Assembly (NCBI GenBank): GCA_009840305.1
Contig: VXNY01000024.1
Span: 248,001-312,000 of the forward strand
DNA length: 64,000 nucleotides
Source: Gammaproteobacteria bacterium
GTDB taxonomy: Bacteria; Pseudomonadota; Gammaproteobacteria; Pseudomonadales; Azotimanducaceae
Direction: 5' to 3'
The translations under genes were made by a program, and so were the position numbers. This document shows positions 46,176-55,804 of this stretch, in pieces (positions within the stretch are counted from its first letter, which is position 1; the number at the start of each line of letters is the position of its first letter). Under the pieces are notes generated by a model that saw only the letters and a list, made by a program, of their open reading frames with translations, ran no database searches and was not told where the DNA came from.

Positions 46176-46550
46176 CTATTCAACGAACTGAAACTTAGCC
46201 CGTGCCTGTGTATGCACGTCCGGTAGATCCGTTGCAGATGCTACTTCTGGCTCAAACATCATACCAACTGAACTCCCTCGAGCACAGACACCCACAATCG
46301 CGCCTATGGGTGCTGAAATATGGTGCGACACACCACTAAAACGGGTATCAAACGCAATTGAAGAGTTTGTCAGTGAATAGTTGTGGACTGCACTCGGAGC
46401 AACGTTCAGTACAAGACGATTGTCGCGAACAAATTCTTGCGGTACCTTAACATCTGGTTGATCGCATTGCAGCACAATGTGCGGGACGCATTCATTGTCG
46501 AGTAACCATTGGATAAGAGCATCGACAAGATAGGAACGAAAAGACGTCAA
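46176..46550 (-). CDS. sspB: ClpXP adaptor SspB (short form)
   Basis: SspB delivers SsrA-tagged proteins to ClpXP. The 124-residue sequence matches the substrate-binding domain: YLVDALIQWLLDNECVPHIVL, VKVPQEFVRDNRLVLNVAPSAVHNYSL, FDTRFSGVSHHISAPIGAIVGVCAR and GMMFEP. E. coli SspB is 165 residues and ends with a ClpX-docking tail RPxLRVVK after a flexible linker. Here only about 12 residues follow and the end reads RAKFQFVE, at best a weak copy. It overlaps the sspA stop by 4 nt. Confidence 0.9.
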   Translation of the reverse strand: MTSFRSYLVDALIQWLLDNECVPHIVLQCDQPDVKVPQEFVRDNRLVLNVAPSAVHNYSLTNSSIAFDTRFSGVSHHISAPIGAIVGVCARGSSVGMMFEPEVASATDLPDVHTQARAKFQFVE

Positions 46551-47194
46551 TCTCTCCGCATCTCTTCTTCGACTTCACTTAGACTCGTGCGAAAAGATTC
46601 GCGTGAGAATACATTGTTCATGTATCGACGCAGATTCTTCGTTTGTTGTGGAGGAAGTGTTATGTCCAAACTATCCAATCTCCAAAGTACGGGTGCGACG
46701 CAACAGTCGACGATCGTGAATTCGTTGTTCAGAAAAAATTTCCGTTGATCTGAAAAGTGATGGGCAAACGCAATAATACTCTCGCGTAATTCGTTTCTCG
46801 CTTGCTCACGTTTCCCTGACCGAACGCCTTTCCCTGCAATTACATCGACTCGAAGAGCCCATTCTTGCTCAATTCGATGAATCATCAAACGCGCCTCCGC
46901 ACGCGCGACAGGATAGATCGGTAATAGCGGCGGATGTGGATACCGCTCGTCCAAATACTCCATAATCACAATACTGTGATACAACTGTAAATCTCGATCC
47001 ACCAATGCGGGTACTTCACCTGTGGGGTTGGCCACAATGAGATCTTCATCTAAGTTCACAAGATCGACGGCAATTTCTTTTACGGCGATCCGTTTCTCTC
47101 TCAATACGAGTCGCACTCGATGGCTGTATTGGTCTGAACTATTTGAGAACAAGACCATAGGCGTTCGACGCCCCGAAATGCTCATGCTAGGCAT
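46547..47194 (-). CDS. sspA: Stringent starvation protein A (GST-like)
   Basis: SspA is a glutathione S-transferase-like protein that binds RNA polymerase in E. coli. The 215-residue sequence has the thioredoxin-like N-terminal part (MVLFSNSSDQYSHRVRLVLREK; GEVPALVDRDLQLYHSIVIMEYLDERYPHPPLLP) and the helical C-terminal part (WALRVDVIAGK). The conserved dipeptide around the GST active site is S-D, not a usual Cys or Ser-rich active site, as expected for SspA. It lies 2 nt after petC and is coupled to sspB. The order petABC-sspA-sspB is conserved. Confidence 0.92.
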   Translation of the reverse strand: MPSMSISGRRTPMVLFSNSSDQYSHRVRLVLREKRIAVKEIAVDLVNLDEDLIVANPTGEVPALVDRDLQLYHSIVIMEYLDERYPHPPLLPIYPVARAEARLMIHRIEQEWALRVDVIAGKGVRSGKREQARNELRESIIAFAHHFSDQRKFFLNNEFTIVDCCVAPVLWRLDSLDITLPPQQTKNLRRYMNNVFSRESFRTSLSEVEEEMRRD

Positions 47195-47196
47195 AT

Positions 47197-48108
47197 TTAG
47201 AGCTCGGATGTATGTTCGGTGCGTACGCGGGGTGGAGATTTTGGTACGTCTTTCCAGTATTCTCTTTTAAGAAAGTACGCGAAGATCGTCAAGATCACCA
47301 AAAAACCTATTACGTAGCCGCCCATGGACATGCGAATTTCCCGGGAAGGATCACCCATGTAGTGCAGAAAGTTGGCTAGGTCGTAGGCGGCTTGATCAAA
47401 TTGTTCGACGGTATACAAACCAGACTCTGGTATCGTTCTAAGCTCGGGACAATTGGGTTCCCGTCCTTCAACACGATCAAGTGGCTCGACTTCGGCTTCC
47501 CGATCAGTCCGAGTGAGTATGCCTTCCAACTTTTTCTCTCTGAGTATCGCTTCGAGTTCCAAGAGATCCACAGCTTCATATCCGAAACAGTTTTCTTCAG
47601 GGATGCCTTGTATCGGGAGGAGAACGTGAGGCATTCCAACGCTGGGAAAAACCTTGTTATTCACACCAAATGGTCGCGTGTCGTCCATGTAAAACGCCTT
47701 CAGAAAATTGTAGACCCATTTGGGACTGCGTACCCGTGTCACCATTGTCAAATCCGGCGGTGCTACTCCAAACCAATTCTTCGCGTCTTCCTTGGACATT
47801 GAGGACTTCATGTAGTCGCCAATCGGTTGCCCGGTGAAGATTACGTTTTCCAACATTAGGTCTTTAGGAATGTCTCCAAGGTCTTTTGCCGTCCGTTCGT
47901 AGCGGCGATACTGCAACGAATGACACCCAAGGCAAAAATTCACGTACAAACCAAGCCCTCTCTGTAGCGAATCCTTGTCGCGGAGATCCGGTTTCATAGG
48001 TTCGAGTTCCCAATCTGTATCGGAAGCACCCCACAAACTCGAACAGATCGCAACAACGACTAAGCTACCGATATGCTTCGACCACTTGACTATCTCAAAA
48101 CGACTCAT
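47197..48108 (-). CDS. petC: Cytochrome c1 of the bc1 complex
   Basis: Cytochrome c1 carries electrons from the Rieske protein to cytochrome c in respiratory complex III. The 303-residue protein has a membrane-targeting N-terminus, the heme c motif CLGCH, the axial Met segment (NKVFPSVGMPHVLLP) and the C-terminal anchor VIGFLVILTIFAYFLKREYW. The SLQYRRYERTAKDLG part is typical of the family. The start overlaps the petB stop by 1 nt. Confidence 0.96.
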   Translation of the reverse strand: MSRFEIVKWSKHIGSLVVVAICSSLWGASDTDWELEPMKPDLRDKDSLQRGLGLYVNFCLGCHSLQYRRYERTAKDLGDIPKDLMLENVIFTGQPIGDYMKSSMSKEDAKNWFGVAPPDLTMVTRVRSPKWVYNFLKAFYMDDTRPFGVNNKVFPSVGMPHVLLPIQGIPEENCFGYEAVDLLELEAILREKKLEGILTRTDREAEVEPLDRVEGREPNCPELRTIPESGLYTVEQFDQAAYDLANFLHYMGDPSREIRMSMGGYVIGFLVILTIFAYFLKREYWKDVPKSPPRVRTEHTSEL

Positions 48109-49376
48109 CAGTGTCCGCCCGTGACCCGTTCAGGTACAGGTTTCGTTTTCTCTCGTTGGGTATACCAAGGCATCAACAAAAAGTACGAGAAGTACACCAA
48201 GGTCGCGATCTGTGCTGTTGCCGTACCGAATCCAGAGGGTGGGATGGTACCGAGATATCCTAGTACGATAAAGCTTACGACTAGCATGCCGAGCATGAAT
48301 TTCGAAATTCTGCCTTTATAGCGAATTGACTTGACCGGACTCTTATCGAGCCACGGCAGCGCTACCGGAATCAGGATGGCTCCGGCCATCACTACCAGAC
48401 CCCAAAACTTTGCGTCAAGACCAAACAAGGGAAACGTAACTGCTCGCAACATCGCGTAGAAAGGCGTGTAGTACCAAACGGGTGCGATGTGGTCTGGTGT
48501 AGCAATTGGGTTTGCAATCTCAAAGTTTGGTTTCTCAATGAAATAACCGAACATTTCCGGCGCAAAAAACATCACTGCGCAAAAGAGGATGAGAAATACC
48601 ATTACGGCGAAAAAGTCATGCACTGTGTAATAAGGATGGAATGGAATTCCATCTAATGGAACACCTTTTTCGTCTTTTTTATCCTTAATTTCTATACCAT
48701 CGGGATTGTTCGATCCGACATGATGAAGGGCAACCATATGGACGAAGACGAGCACAACGAGTACTCCAGGTAACGCAAACACATGGAGCGCGAAGAATCG
48801 ATTCAAAGTAATTCCCGATAGCACAAAGTCTCCTCGCACCCACTCAGCAAGGTTAGCCCCCACTATCGGTACAGCACCGACGAGCGAGACGATAACTTGT
48901 GCTCCCCAGTACGACATATTGCCCCAAGGTAATAAATACCCGAAAAAGCCTTCAGCCATGAGAACTAAGTAAATACCCATACCAATCAGCCAAATAAGCT
49001 CCCGAGGTTTGCGATAGGAGCCGTACGCAAAACCCCTAAACATGTGTAGGTATATCACGACAAAAAAAGCTGAGGCACCCGTTGAGTGGGCATATCGGAT
49101 CAGCCATCCCAGGTCAACTTCATGCATTGCATATTCGATTGAACCAAATGCTCCTTCAGCCGTGGGTACGTAATTCATTGTGAGAAACAAACCCGTAACC
49201 AGTTGGATTATTAGGACAACAAAGGCTAGGACGCCAAATACGTACCAAACATTAAAGTTTTTAGGTGCGTAATATTTACTTGCGTGTTTCTCCATGGTGG
49301 GAGTCCATGGAAAGCGCTCATTGATCCATGTCATTGAACGCGCGACGAAGCCGCGATTTTCCAGCGACTCACTCAT
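48108..49376 (-). CDS. petB: Cytochrome b of the bc1 complex
   Basis: Cytochrome b holds two b hemes and the quinol sites of complex III. The ATG at 49376 has a good ribosome binding site (GGGGAA) and overlaps the petA stop by 8 nt; the longer TTG start is rejected. About eight helices are visible. Heme ligands lie in RYAHSTGASAFFVVIYLHMFRG and FALHVFALPGVLVVLVFVHMVALHHVG. The PEWY-like position lies in HIAPVWYYTPFYAMLRAV, which reads P-V-W-Y. The length of 422 residues fits proteobacterial forms with the C-terminal helices. Confidence 0.96.
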   Translation of the reverse strand: MSESLENRGFVARSMTWINERFPWTPTMEKHASKYYAPKNFNVWYVFGVLAFVVLIIQLVTGLFLTMNYVPTAEGAFGSIEYAMHEVDLGWLIRYAHSTGASAFFVVIYLHMFRGFAYGSYRKPRELIWLIGMGIYLVLMAEGFFGYLLPWGNMSYWGAQVIVSLVGAVPIVGANLAEWVRGDFVLSGITLNRFFALHVFALPGVLVVLVFVHMVALHHVGSNNPDGIEIKDKKDEKGVPLDGIPFHPYYTVHDFFAVMVFLILFCAVMFFAPEMFGYFIEKPNFEIANPIATPDHIAPVWYYTPFYAMLRAVTFPLFGLDAKFWGLVVMAGAILIPVALPWLDKSPVKSIRYKGRISKFMLGMLVVSFIVLGYLGTIPPSGFGTATAQIATLVYFSYFLLMPWYTQREKTKPVPERVTGGH

Positions 49377-49974
49377 CAAATTCCCCAGTGTCGATGCCAA
49401 CGTGAAGGATGGCCTCGTTTTCGAACTGATGCACTGGAACTTCCAGGTTAAGTGGTGCGGGTAAGTTTTTCTCGACGCGACCTGCTAGGTCGAATTTGGA
49501 ACCATGGCAAGGGCAAAAGAAACCTCCCTTCCAACGCGCGTCAAATTGCTCCGGTTTAGCTTCACCATAGTACTTCGGGACACATCCAAGGTGGGTACAC
49601 TGACTTAGGTACACACCGATCTCTGGGCGGATCGAACGAGTCGGATTTTTTGCGTAGGTAGGTTGTTCGCTGCGTTTCGACATGGGATCAGCGAGCTTGC
49701 GGTTTTCCTCTTCAAGTCGTTTGATCGCCTCCGGTGTTCGATACACCACGATTATTCCCCTACCACGCCATTCCGGTGCGGGTTTTAAAATCTCGCCCGG
49801 TTGTAACTTCGTTATGTCCACCTCAATCGGAGCGCCTAGTGCCTTCGCTTTCTCGCTCGGAGTCCAGGAGCGCGCAAACGGTATCGCAGCACCTGCCGCG
49901 CCAACCGTGGTCACAGCCGAAGTAGCTATCAACAGATATCTTCGAGTAACCGAACTAGGATTCGTGTCGTCCAC
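49369..49974 (-). CDS. petA: Rieske iron-sulfur protein of the bc1 complex
   Basis: The Rieske subunit passes electrons from ubiquinol to cytochrome c1. The 201-residue protein has a Tat-type N-terminus (SVTRRYLLIATSAVTTVGAAGAAIPFA) and the two [2Fe-2S] loops CTHLGC and CPCHGS. The first gene of the petABC operon, it is 120 bp downstream of rpsI on the same strand, so a promoter or read-through from rplM-rpsI is possible. Confidence 0.96.
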   Translation of the reverse strand: MDDTNPSSVTRRYLLIATSAVTTVGAAGAAIPFARSWTPSEKAKALGAPIEVDITKLQPGEILKPAPEWRGRGIIVVYRTPEAIKRLEEENRKLADPMSKRSEQPTYAKNPTRSIRPEIGVYLSQCTHLGCVPKYYGEAKPEQFDARWKGGFFCPCHGSKFDLAGRVEKNLPAPLNLEVPVHQFENEAILHVGIDTGEFDE

Positions 49975-50094
49975 GTGAGCAATTCCTCCTTACGTGCCTA
50001 GGATTGTTGTAGTCACCCTTTCTGACGGCAGGCACTGAGCAACTACGCTTCGTTTGATCGTACTAACGCCAAATTTGAGTGTAGAGAAGCAAAT

Positions 50095-50487
50095 TTATCG
50101 CTTGGAGTATTGCGGACGTTTTCTGGCTTTTCGCAACCCGACCTTCTTTCGTTCAACAGCTCGGTCGTCGCGAGTCAAAAAACCGGCCGCACGTAAGTCC
50201 GCTTTGAAGTTGGTGTTGAAATCCACGAGTGCTCGTGCGACTCCGTGTCGAATTGCTCCGGCCTGTCCAGAACTGCCGCCACCGCGCACGGTGATCTGCA
50301 GATCAACGGTTTCCAATGTTTTCGTGACTTCTAAGGGCTGGCGAATAATCATGCGTGCCGTTTCTCGACCAAAGTAGGTGTCCAATGGAGCTCTGTTTAC
50401 GGATATTTCGCCTTTGCCGGGAGCTAGAAACACTCGAGCTGTGCTCGTCTTACGCCGACCTGTACCATATCCAGAATTTAGTGCCAT
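50095..50487 (-). CDS. rpsI: 30S ribosomal protein S9
   Basis: The 130-residue sequence matches S9 over its full length: [15 protein letters not shown] at the start, [19 protein letters not shown] in the middle and the basic tail [18 protein letters not shown]. The last arginine reaches the P-site tRNA in the family. It starts 18 nt after rplM, the universal pairing. Confidence 0.98.
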   Translation of the reverse strand: MALNSGYGTGRRKTSTARVFLAPGKGEISVNRAPLDTYFGRETARMIIRQPLEVTKTLETVDLQITVRGGGSSGQAGAIRHGVARALVDFNTNFKADLRAAGFLTRDDRAVERKKVGLRKARKRPQYSKR

Positions 50488-50505
50488 ACCGTTTTCTCTA
50501 CAAGT

Positions 50506-50934
50506 TTATAGTGTCAACGCGCGCGGCTGTTGTGCCGTGTGTGGGTGCTCGCTACCGCGGTAAACTTTTAATTTACGGGCTACTTGTCGCCCCAAAGGAT
50601 TGCGTGGTAACATGCCCTTCACCGCACGTTGAATGATTTGCTCTGGTCGTTTTTCCCGCATTTCCTGCAACGTCCTCGATTTAATCCCTCCAGGGTAGCC
50701 TGTATGGCGGTAATATACCTTGTCCGTTTCCTTACGACCCGTTACTCGCACCTGTTCAGCATTTACGACGACGATGTAGTCGCCCGTGTCGACGTGCGGC
50801 GTATATTGTGGTTTGTGTTTCCCGCGCAAACGATGTGCTAGCGCAGCAGCTAGTCGGCCTAGGGTGTACTGCGATGCGTCCACAACATACCAATCATGAA
50901 CGACATCTCGCGCCCGGGTACTTACGGTTTTCAA
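50506..50934 (-). CDS. rplM: 50S ribosomal protein L13
   Basis: The 142-residue sequence matches L13: [58 protein letters not shown] and the [25 protein letters not shown] block. It heads the rplM-rpsI pair and is followed by the bc1 operon on the same strand. Confidence 0.98.
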   Translation of the reverse strand: MKTVSTRARDVVHDWYVVDASQYTLGRLAAALAHRLRGKHKPQYTPHVDTGDYIVVVNAEQVRVTGRKETDKVYYRHTGYPGGIKSRTLQEMREKRPEQIIQRAVKGMLPRNPLGRQVARKLKVYRGSEHPHTAQQPRALTL

Positions 50935-51256
50935 CTAAGATCAAATAGTGTCGTTGGGTTTGTGAGCGAGAATGATAGCGATTACCGACTTGTTATTCAA
51001 TATTTTGCGACAAGTTTTTGGTTACTTTTTGGATTTCTGAGTCTAGTTAAGTGGCCAAGGAACGTTCTGTCGCGTCCTTTATATGGACCTCTTTTGTGCA
51101 TTATCAAACGAATCGGTTTCAACTCCCCTCACAATTTAGATATTATTTGCGTTGCCTCGTTCCGAACCGTTTGTTCCCTCACAGTTTCAGGTGGAAGTGA
51201 TCGAACCGTAAGAACGACTTTAGCGATACACTTTCAAACAATTAATTCGAGAAAAT
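50935..51256. other. Divergent promoter region of rplM and the DsbA-like gene
   Basis: About 320 AT-rich bases between divergent genes hold no recognisable RNA or gene. The promoters of both genes should lie here. I do not see a clean -35/-10 pair that I would assign. Confidence 0.35.
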
Positions 51257-52093
51257 ATGGCAAAGAAGAAACACAAACACGACCGATCCGTAGAAATCGT
51301 ACGTTGGAGTATCTTGGGTACGGTAGGTTTAATAATCGCTGCATTTGTGGTATATGCCGTCCTCTACACCTTAGGTGTATTTGACTCATCGGAAAAATAT
51401 TTGACGCTAGCTGACCGTGAAGTACAAACGGATCCCATAGAAGTCATTGAATTTTTCTCTTACGAGTGTATTGCTTGTCAACGCTTGGAACAGCGCATAC
51501 AACACTTTGAAGAAAATCTTCCCGAAAACGTTAGCTTTTCACGAATCCATGTGGCTTTCACTGGAGTTCAACGCTTAGCAAAAATGCACGTTGCGCTCCA
51601 ATTAAGCGATGCGCTGGATCAGAATCATGATCGAATCTTCCAAGAAGCAGCCAAAAATAACAACACCTTCAATTCTCTAGACAGAATTGGGGACTTTCTC
51701 GACGGACACGGGATCACTAAAACTCGATTTGAAAACTTATACCAAGGTGACCGCGTGCTACGATTGGTCGAACAAAACGACGACAAATCGCTAGAAGTAA
51801 GAATTCGTGGTACCCCTTCGCTACTGGTAGCGAACAAGTATGTCATCCATCCCAACGACCCGCCAGCCATGATGCAGACGTTGCATCAACTTATCAATGA
51901 TATCCGTGCGGGAAACCTTCCGTTAAAGGAAGAAGAACCATCGAGTGAAGAGTTGGAACAAAACAATGAGGAAGCTGTCCAGGACATCGAAGAGGAACCT
52001 GCATCAAAAAACGATGCTACGCTCCCCGAACAACCACCTCTCGAAAACGAATCTGATGACGAATCTTCAGGTGAACCGGACTCACCCGAGTAA
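51257..52093 (+). CDS. Membrane-tethered DsbA-like thiol oxidoreductase with acidic tail
   Basis: The 278-residue protein has a basic N-terminus, one membrane helix (ILGTVGLIIAAFVVYAVLYTLG), then a thioredoxin/DsbA-type domain. It has the active-site C-x-x-C as C-I-A-C in FFSYECIACQ, an alpha-helical insert and the cis-proline loop RGTPSLLV. It differs from periplasmic soluble DsbA (CPHC) in its permanent anchor, its CIAC dipeptide and an acidic, low-complexity C-terminal tail of about 60 residues rich in Glu, Asp and Pro. A role in periplasmic disulfide exchange is inferred. Its 3' end overlaps the end of glcF by 12 nt. Confidence 0.8.
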   Translation: MAKKKHKHDRSVEIVRWSILGTVGLIIAAFVVYAVLYTLGVFDSSEKYLTLADREVQTDPIEVIEFFSYECIACQRLEQRIQHFEENLPENVSFSRIHVAFTGVQRLAKMHVALQLSDALDQNHDRIFQEAAKNNNTFNSLDRIGDFLDGHGITKTRFENLYQGDRVLRLVEQNDDKSLEVRIRGTPSLLVANKYVIHPNDPPAMMQTLHQLINDIRAGNLPLKEEEPSSEELEQNNEEAVQDIEEEPASKNDATLPEQPPLENESDDESSGEPDSPE

Positions 52094-53251
52094 TTCAATC
52101 CAATGCAACACCGGTACGTCTAGCGCGGGTTCCAAAAAGAGCTGACACCCGACGTTCGCAGAAACAACAACATCAGGGGCAACGTCGGCTAACGCCGCAA
52201 TTTTTTTGTCACGAAGCGCTGTAGCTTGCTTTGGCTGTAGAAGCGAATACGTTCCAGCCGACCCACAACACCGACCTGAATCTCGATATGGTAGCACCTC
52301 GTACCCTGTACGGGTGAGAATTGTTTCCACTATACCACTAATCTTTTGTCCGTGTTGTAATGTGCATGGTGAATGAAATACCACACGTTCAGCTTCGTGA
52401 GCTTTTTTGAATTCAAACTGAACAAGGTATTCACTAATGTCGAGCACGGCTTCGGCAAAACTACTAGCGTGTTCCAAGTGAGGTAGATAACGATCGTACT
52501 CCTTCAAAGTCACGCCACATCCACTAGCCGTTGACAAAATGATTTCGTCCGACTCAATTCGCATCTGGGTGACGTTCGTGGTCATCTCGTGCTGGGCGAC
52601 TTCCTTCTCCCCCAAGTGAAGATTCAAAGATCCACAGCAACGCTCTTGGGACATCACCCTAAATGGAATTTCACGCGTTTCTAACAATTCTGCTAAATGT
52701 AAGACTACCTCGGGTGTGAGTGCTTGCTGCACACATCCTTGCAAAAGAACTACTTTTCCTTCCTTCATTCCGGTGATCGTGGGCGGCGACGGCAGTTTGC
52801 GAGATAAAGCTTCCCGAAACGATTTAGACGGAACTAATGGACGAAACCAACGACCAATCCGATAGAGCCGCTTAAACTTGACAATGTCGGGAATTACCTT
52901 TAATAACAATCGTTGTAAGAACGGCCGACGGCTCGGTCGGTTGTATATGAGGAATCGTGCTTCTTCTGCGATTTTGCCATATTGCACTCCTGACGGACAC
53001 GACGGTTCACACGCACGACATGTCAAGCATTTGCTCAAGCTGTCTTCGAGTGCTTCATTGGTATCGTCTCGCTCTAGCATACCTTTCACAAGATAAATAC
53101 GACCTCGAGGTCCTTGAAGTTCGTTCCCTGTCAGCTGATAAGTTGGACAAACACTGTTACAGAACCCACAATGGACACACTTACTGATCTCGGTGACGAG
53201 TTCTTGGACTGCGTCTTCATTTTTGAGTGTCGGCGCGATCATCGTACGCAT
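52082..53251 (-). CDS. glcF: Glycolate oxidase iron-sulfur subunit GlcF
   Basis: GlcF passes electrons from the flavin subunits GlcD and GlcE during oxidation of glycolate to glyoxylate. The 389-residue sequence has two ferredoxin-type cluster motifs (CVHCGFCNSVCP and CLTCRACEPSCP) and two CCG domains (ERCCGSLNLHLG and SGRCCGSAGTYSLL). The start overlaps the last base of the glcE stop (TAATG). The end overlaps the convergent DsbA-like gene by 12 nt. Confidence 0.93.
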   Translation of the reverse strand: MRTMIAPTLKNEDAVQELVTEISKCVHCGFCNSVCPTYQLTGNELQGPRGRIYLVKGMLERDDTNEALEDSLSKCLTCRACEPSCPSGVQYGKIAEEARFLIYNRPSRRPFLQRLLLKVIPDIVKFKRLYRIGRWFRPLVPSKSFREALSRKLPSPPTITGMKEGKVVLLQGCVQQALTPEVVLHLAELLETREIPFRVMSQERCCGSLNLHLGEKEVAQHEMTTNVTQMRIESDEIILSTASGCGVTLKEYDRYLPHLEHASSFAEAVLDISEYLVQFEFKKAHEAERVVFHSPCTLQHGQKISGIVETILTRTGYEVLPYRDSGRCCGSAGTYSLLQPKQATALRDKKIAALADVAPDVVVSANVGCQLFLEPALDVPVLHWIELLG

Positions 53252-54282
53252 TACAGTACCACTCCGGGATTGAAAATCTTTTGAGGGTCAAACGCATGTT
53301 TCAGTCGGCGCGCGTACTTACTGGACTGAGACGTTTCATGTTTGATATTTCGGAAGCTACGGATTGCCTGTGGTTTCGTCGAAATGGTCGGGCGCAGAGA
53401 GTTCTTGGTCTTGCACCACAAGAGACTCCCATTCCACTCTGCTAAGAACTCTTCAATTTCTTCTGTATCTTCATTTTGAAACAATGTACTGCGTGGAAGC
53501 GAAACACGCCACAAAGCTTTGTCGTCTGCAAAGAATGGAAGAGTATGGTCGCGGAGCTTTTGCCAAAATTGCGGGTCGATTTCCTCATTCGACTCAAACG
53601 CTTTCATGTCGTGGTCCACCGCGGCTGCGACACCAGTGAAACGCAAATACAACTTCCCATCGAAGTAACAAGTGCCAGACAGCGATGAGGTTTTTCTAGC
53701 ATATTGCGAGATCAATGACGTACTTTCTTGCAAGTTTACGCAAGTAGCAATTGACCGAGTATGTTCCGGCATGGGAAACAATTTAAGGCTCGCGCTGAGC
53801 AGGACGCCAAGAGTACCCTGAGACCCTGCTAGAAGACGCGCTACGTCGAACCCTGCGACATTCTTGATCACTTTACCACCAAACCTTAAAAGCTCTCCGT
53901 ATCCGTTAATCATTTCGACTCCCAAGAGACTGTCGCGTACAGTGCCGAACCAAGGCCGACCAGGACCGCACCAGCCACTCGCTATAGCACCACCAACCGT
54001 ACCACGACCATCAAAAAGTGGTGGGTCACAAGCCCACATTTGTCCGTGTTCAGCGGTAATTTCCCGAAGTTCAGATAACTTCGTGCCTGCGCGTAATGTG
54101 ATGACGAGTTCTTCAGGTCGATATTCGATCACGCCCGTGTGATCGGATGTCGGTAAGAGTGGGACTGTCGTGTCTCCTGAGTACAAAAACGCCTTGCTAC
54201 CTTCACCAGTAATCCGTAATTGTTGATTCTGTCCTAGAGCGGTGTTGACTGCGTCTTGCAACGGCGAAGAGTCAGTAGACAC
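53251..54282 (-). CDS. glcE: Glycolate oxidase FAD-binding subunit GlcE
   Basis: GlcE is the second flavoprotein subunit. The 343-residue sequence has the PCMH-type FAD domain (LRITGEGSKAFLY; GVIEYRPEELVITLRAGTKLSEL; GGAIASGWCGPGRPWFGTVRDSLLGVEMINGYGELLRFGGKVIKNVAGFDVARLLAGSQGTLGV) and a C-terminal helix ending in FDPQKIFNPG. It lies 4 nt after glcD. The length fits E. coli GlcE (350). Confidence 0.93.
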   Translation of the reverse strand: MSTDSSPLQDAVNTALGQNQQLRITGEGSKAFLYSGDTTVPLLPTSDHTGVIEYRPEELVITLRAGTKLSELREITAEHGQMWACDPPLFDGRGTVGGAIASGWCGPGRPWFGTVRDSLLGVEMINGYGELLRFGGKVIKNVAGFDVARLLAGSQGTLGVLLSASLKLFPMPEHTRSIATCVNLQESTSLISQYARKTSSLSGTCYFDGKLYLRFTGVAAAVDHDMKAFESNEEIDPQFWQKLRDHTLPFFADDKALWRVSLPRSTLFQNEDTEEIEEFLAEWNGSLLWCKTKNSLRPTISTKPQAIRSFRNIKHETSQSSKYARRLKHAFDPQKIFNPGVVL

Positions 54283-54286
54283 GGAG

Positions 54287-55741
54287 CTAAAAACGACTCA
54301 ATTCGGGAAAGGGGACTTGTCCTTTGTGGACATGCATGCCTCCCAACTCAGAGCACCGCGCTAGCGTTGGGATCGCTTTGCCCGGATTCATATTTCGGTT
54401 GACATCGAACACATTGCGTATGCGGTGAAACTGTTCAATTTCAGCGAGCGAAAATTGGGAACACATCTGATCAATTTTCTCCACGCCAACTCCGTGTTCA
54501 CCAGTAATAGTACCGCCCACTCGAATGCAGTGTTCAAGAATCTCAGCCCCAAATTGCTCGGCTCCCTCGCGTTGACTTTTGTCAGACGCATCGTAAAGAA
54601 TGAGTGGGTGTAGATTTCCGTCACCCGCATGGAACACGTTCATAACACCGAGGTTGTATCGTTCGGACATGTTGGTAATGGCTTTTAGAACTGGTCCGAT
54701 TTGATATCGCGGAATTGAACCGTCCATGCAGTAGAAGTCTGATGCCATTCGTCCCGCGGCTGGAAACGCAACTTTGCGTCCTAGCCAGAGTCTTTCACAT
54801 TGCTCTGGATCTGTCGCCAGTTCAATCACAGAAGCATCGAATTGTTTCATCACTTCAGTAACTTTTTCCGTTGTGCTAGCGACTTCCTCCTCAGTCCCAT
54901 CTAGTTCACACAGTAGCACTGCCTTCGCGTCCTTTGGATAACCGACTTCTGCAAACTCTTCCGCGGCACGTACTGCGAGTTCGTCCATCATCTCCAGACC
55001 ACCGGGAATTACTCCCGCTGCAATGATTCCGGCGACACAATTTCCAGCGATTTCTACATCATCAAACCCTCCAAGTATGACATGCCTCACAGCAGGAATC
55101 GGTAGCAACTTAACCGTAATTTCAGTGACCACGCCAAGCATGCCTTCAGAACCCACCATCAATGCAAGGAAGTCATACCCGTCCCAGTCGTACGCTTTAC
55201 CGCCTAGTACCAATTCATCCCCTTCGATTGTGAGAACTGTCAGTCCAACGACGTTGTGTAACGTCAGACCGTATTTGAGGCAGTGTACGCCGCCCGCGTT
55301 TTCAGCTACATTGCCTCCAATGCTACATGCAATCTGTGAAGACGGATCAGGCGCGTAAAACAATCCGTGTTCCTTTGCCACTTCCGATATGTGCAAATTT
55401 GTTGTACCGGGTTCAACCGTAGCAGTACAAGCTAGTGGGTCTACTTCGAGCACGCTATTCAATTTCGATAGCACCAAAAGAACGCCTTCCCGATGAGGTC
55501 GAGCACCCCCTGACAAGCCCGTACCCGCACCTCTCGTTACTAGAGGAATGCTACATTCATTACACACCCGCAATACGCTACGTACGTGTTCAACGGTCTC
55601 TGCTAAAACTACGACACCTGGTAATTCTTTCTTGACGGTGTATGCGTCAGATTCAAAAGGTTCTTTCTCGTACCGATCCGTGAGTATGGCACGTTCGGGT
55701 AATTCCGCAAACAGTTGTGTTAATGCAAATTCAGTAATCAT
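54287..55741 (-). CDS. glcD: Glycolate oxidase FAD subunit GlcD
   Basis: GlcD is the catalytic flavin subunit for glycolate or D-lactate-type 2-hydroxyacids. The 484-residue sequence has the FAD segment PLVTRGAGTGLSGGARPHREGVLLVLSKLN, GGNVAENAGGVHCLKYGLT, GSEGMLGVVTEI and the C-terminal HAGDGNLHPLI and GEHGVGVEK. It heads glcDEF on the minus strand. No glcC regulator or glcB is in the window. The inverted repeat at 55805-55831 lies 64 nt upstream. Confidence 0.94.
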   Translation of the reverse strand: MITEFALTQLFAELPERAILTDRYEKEPFESDAYTVKKELPGVVVLAETVEHVRSVLRVCNECSIPLVTRGAGTGLSGGARPHREGVLLVLSKLNSVLEVDPLACTATVEPGTTNLHISEVAKEHGLFYAPDPSSQIACSIGGNVAENAGGVHCLKYGLTLHNVVGLTVLTIEGDELVLGGKAYDWDGYDFLALMVGSEGMLGVVTEITVKLLPIPAVRHVILGGFDDVEIAGNCVAGIIAAGVIPGGLEMMDELAVRAAEEFAEVGYPKDAKAVLLCELDGTEEEVASTTEKVTEVMKQFDASVIELATDPEQCERLWLGRKVAFPAAGRMASDFYCMDGSIPRYQIGPVLKAITNMSERYNLGVMNVFHAGDGNLHPLILYDASDKSQREGAEQFGAEILEHCIRVGGTITGEHGVGVEKIDQMCSQFSLAEIEQFHRIRNVFDVNRNMNPGKAIPTLARCSELGGMHVHKGQVPFPELSRF

Positions 55742-55804
55742 TTGATCGTGTATGGTACCGTGTTGTTTACGCTCTCACTGCTCTCAAGTTTCATCACACA
55801 AAAG

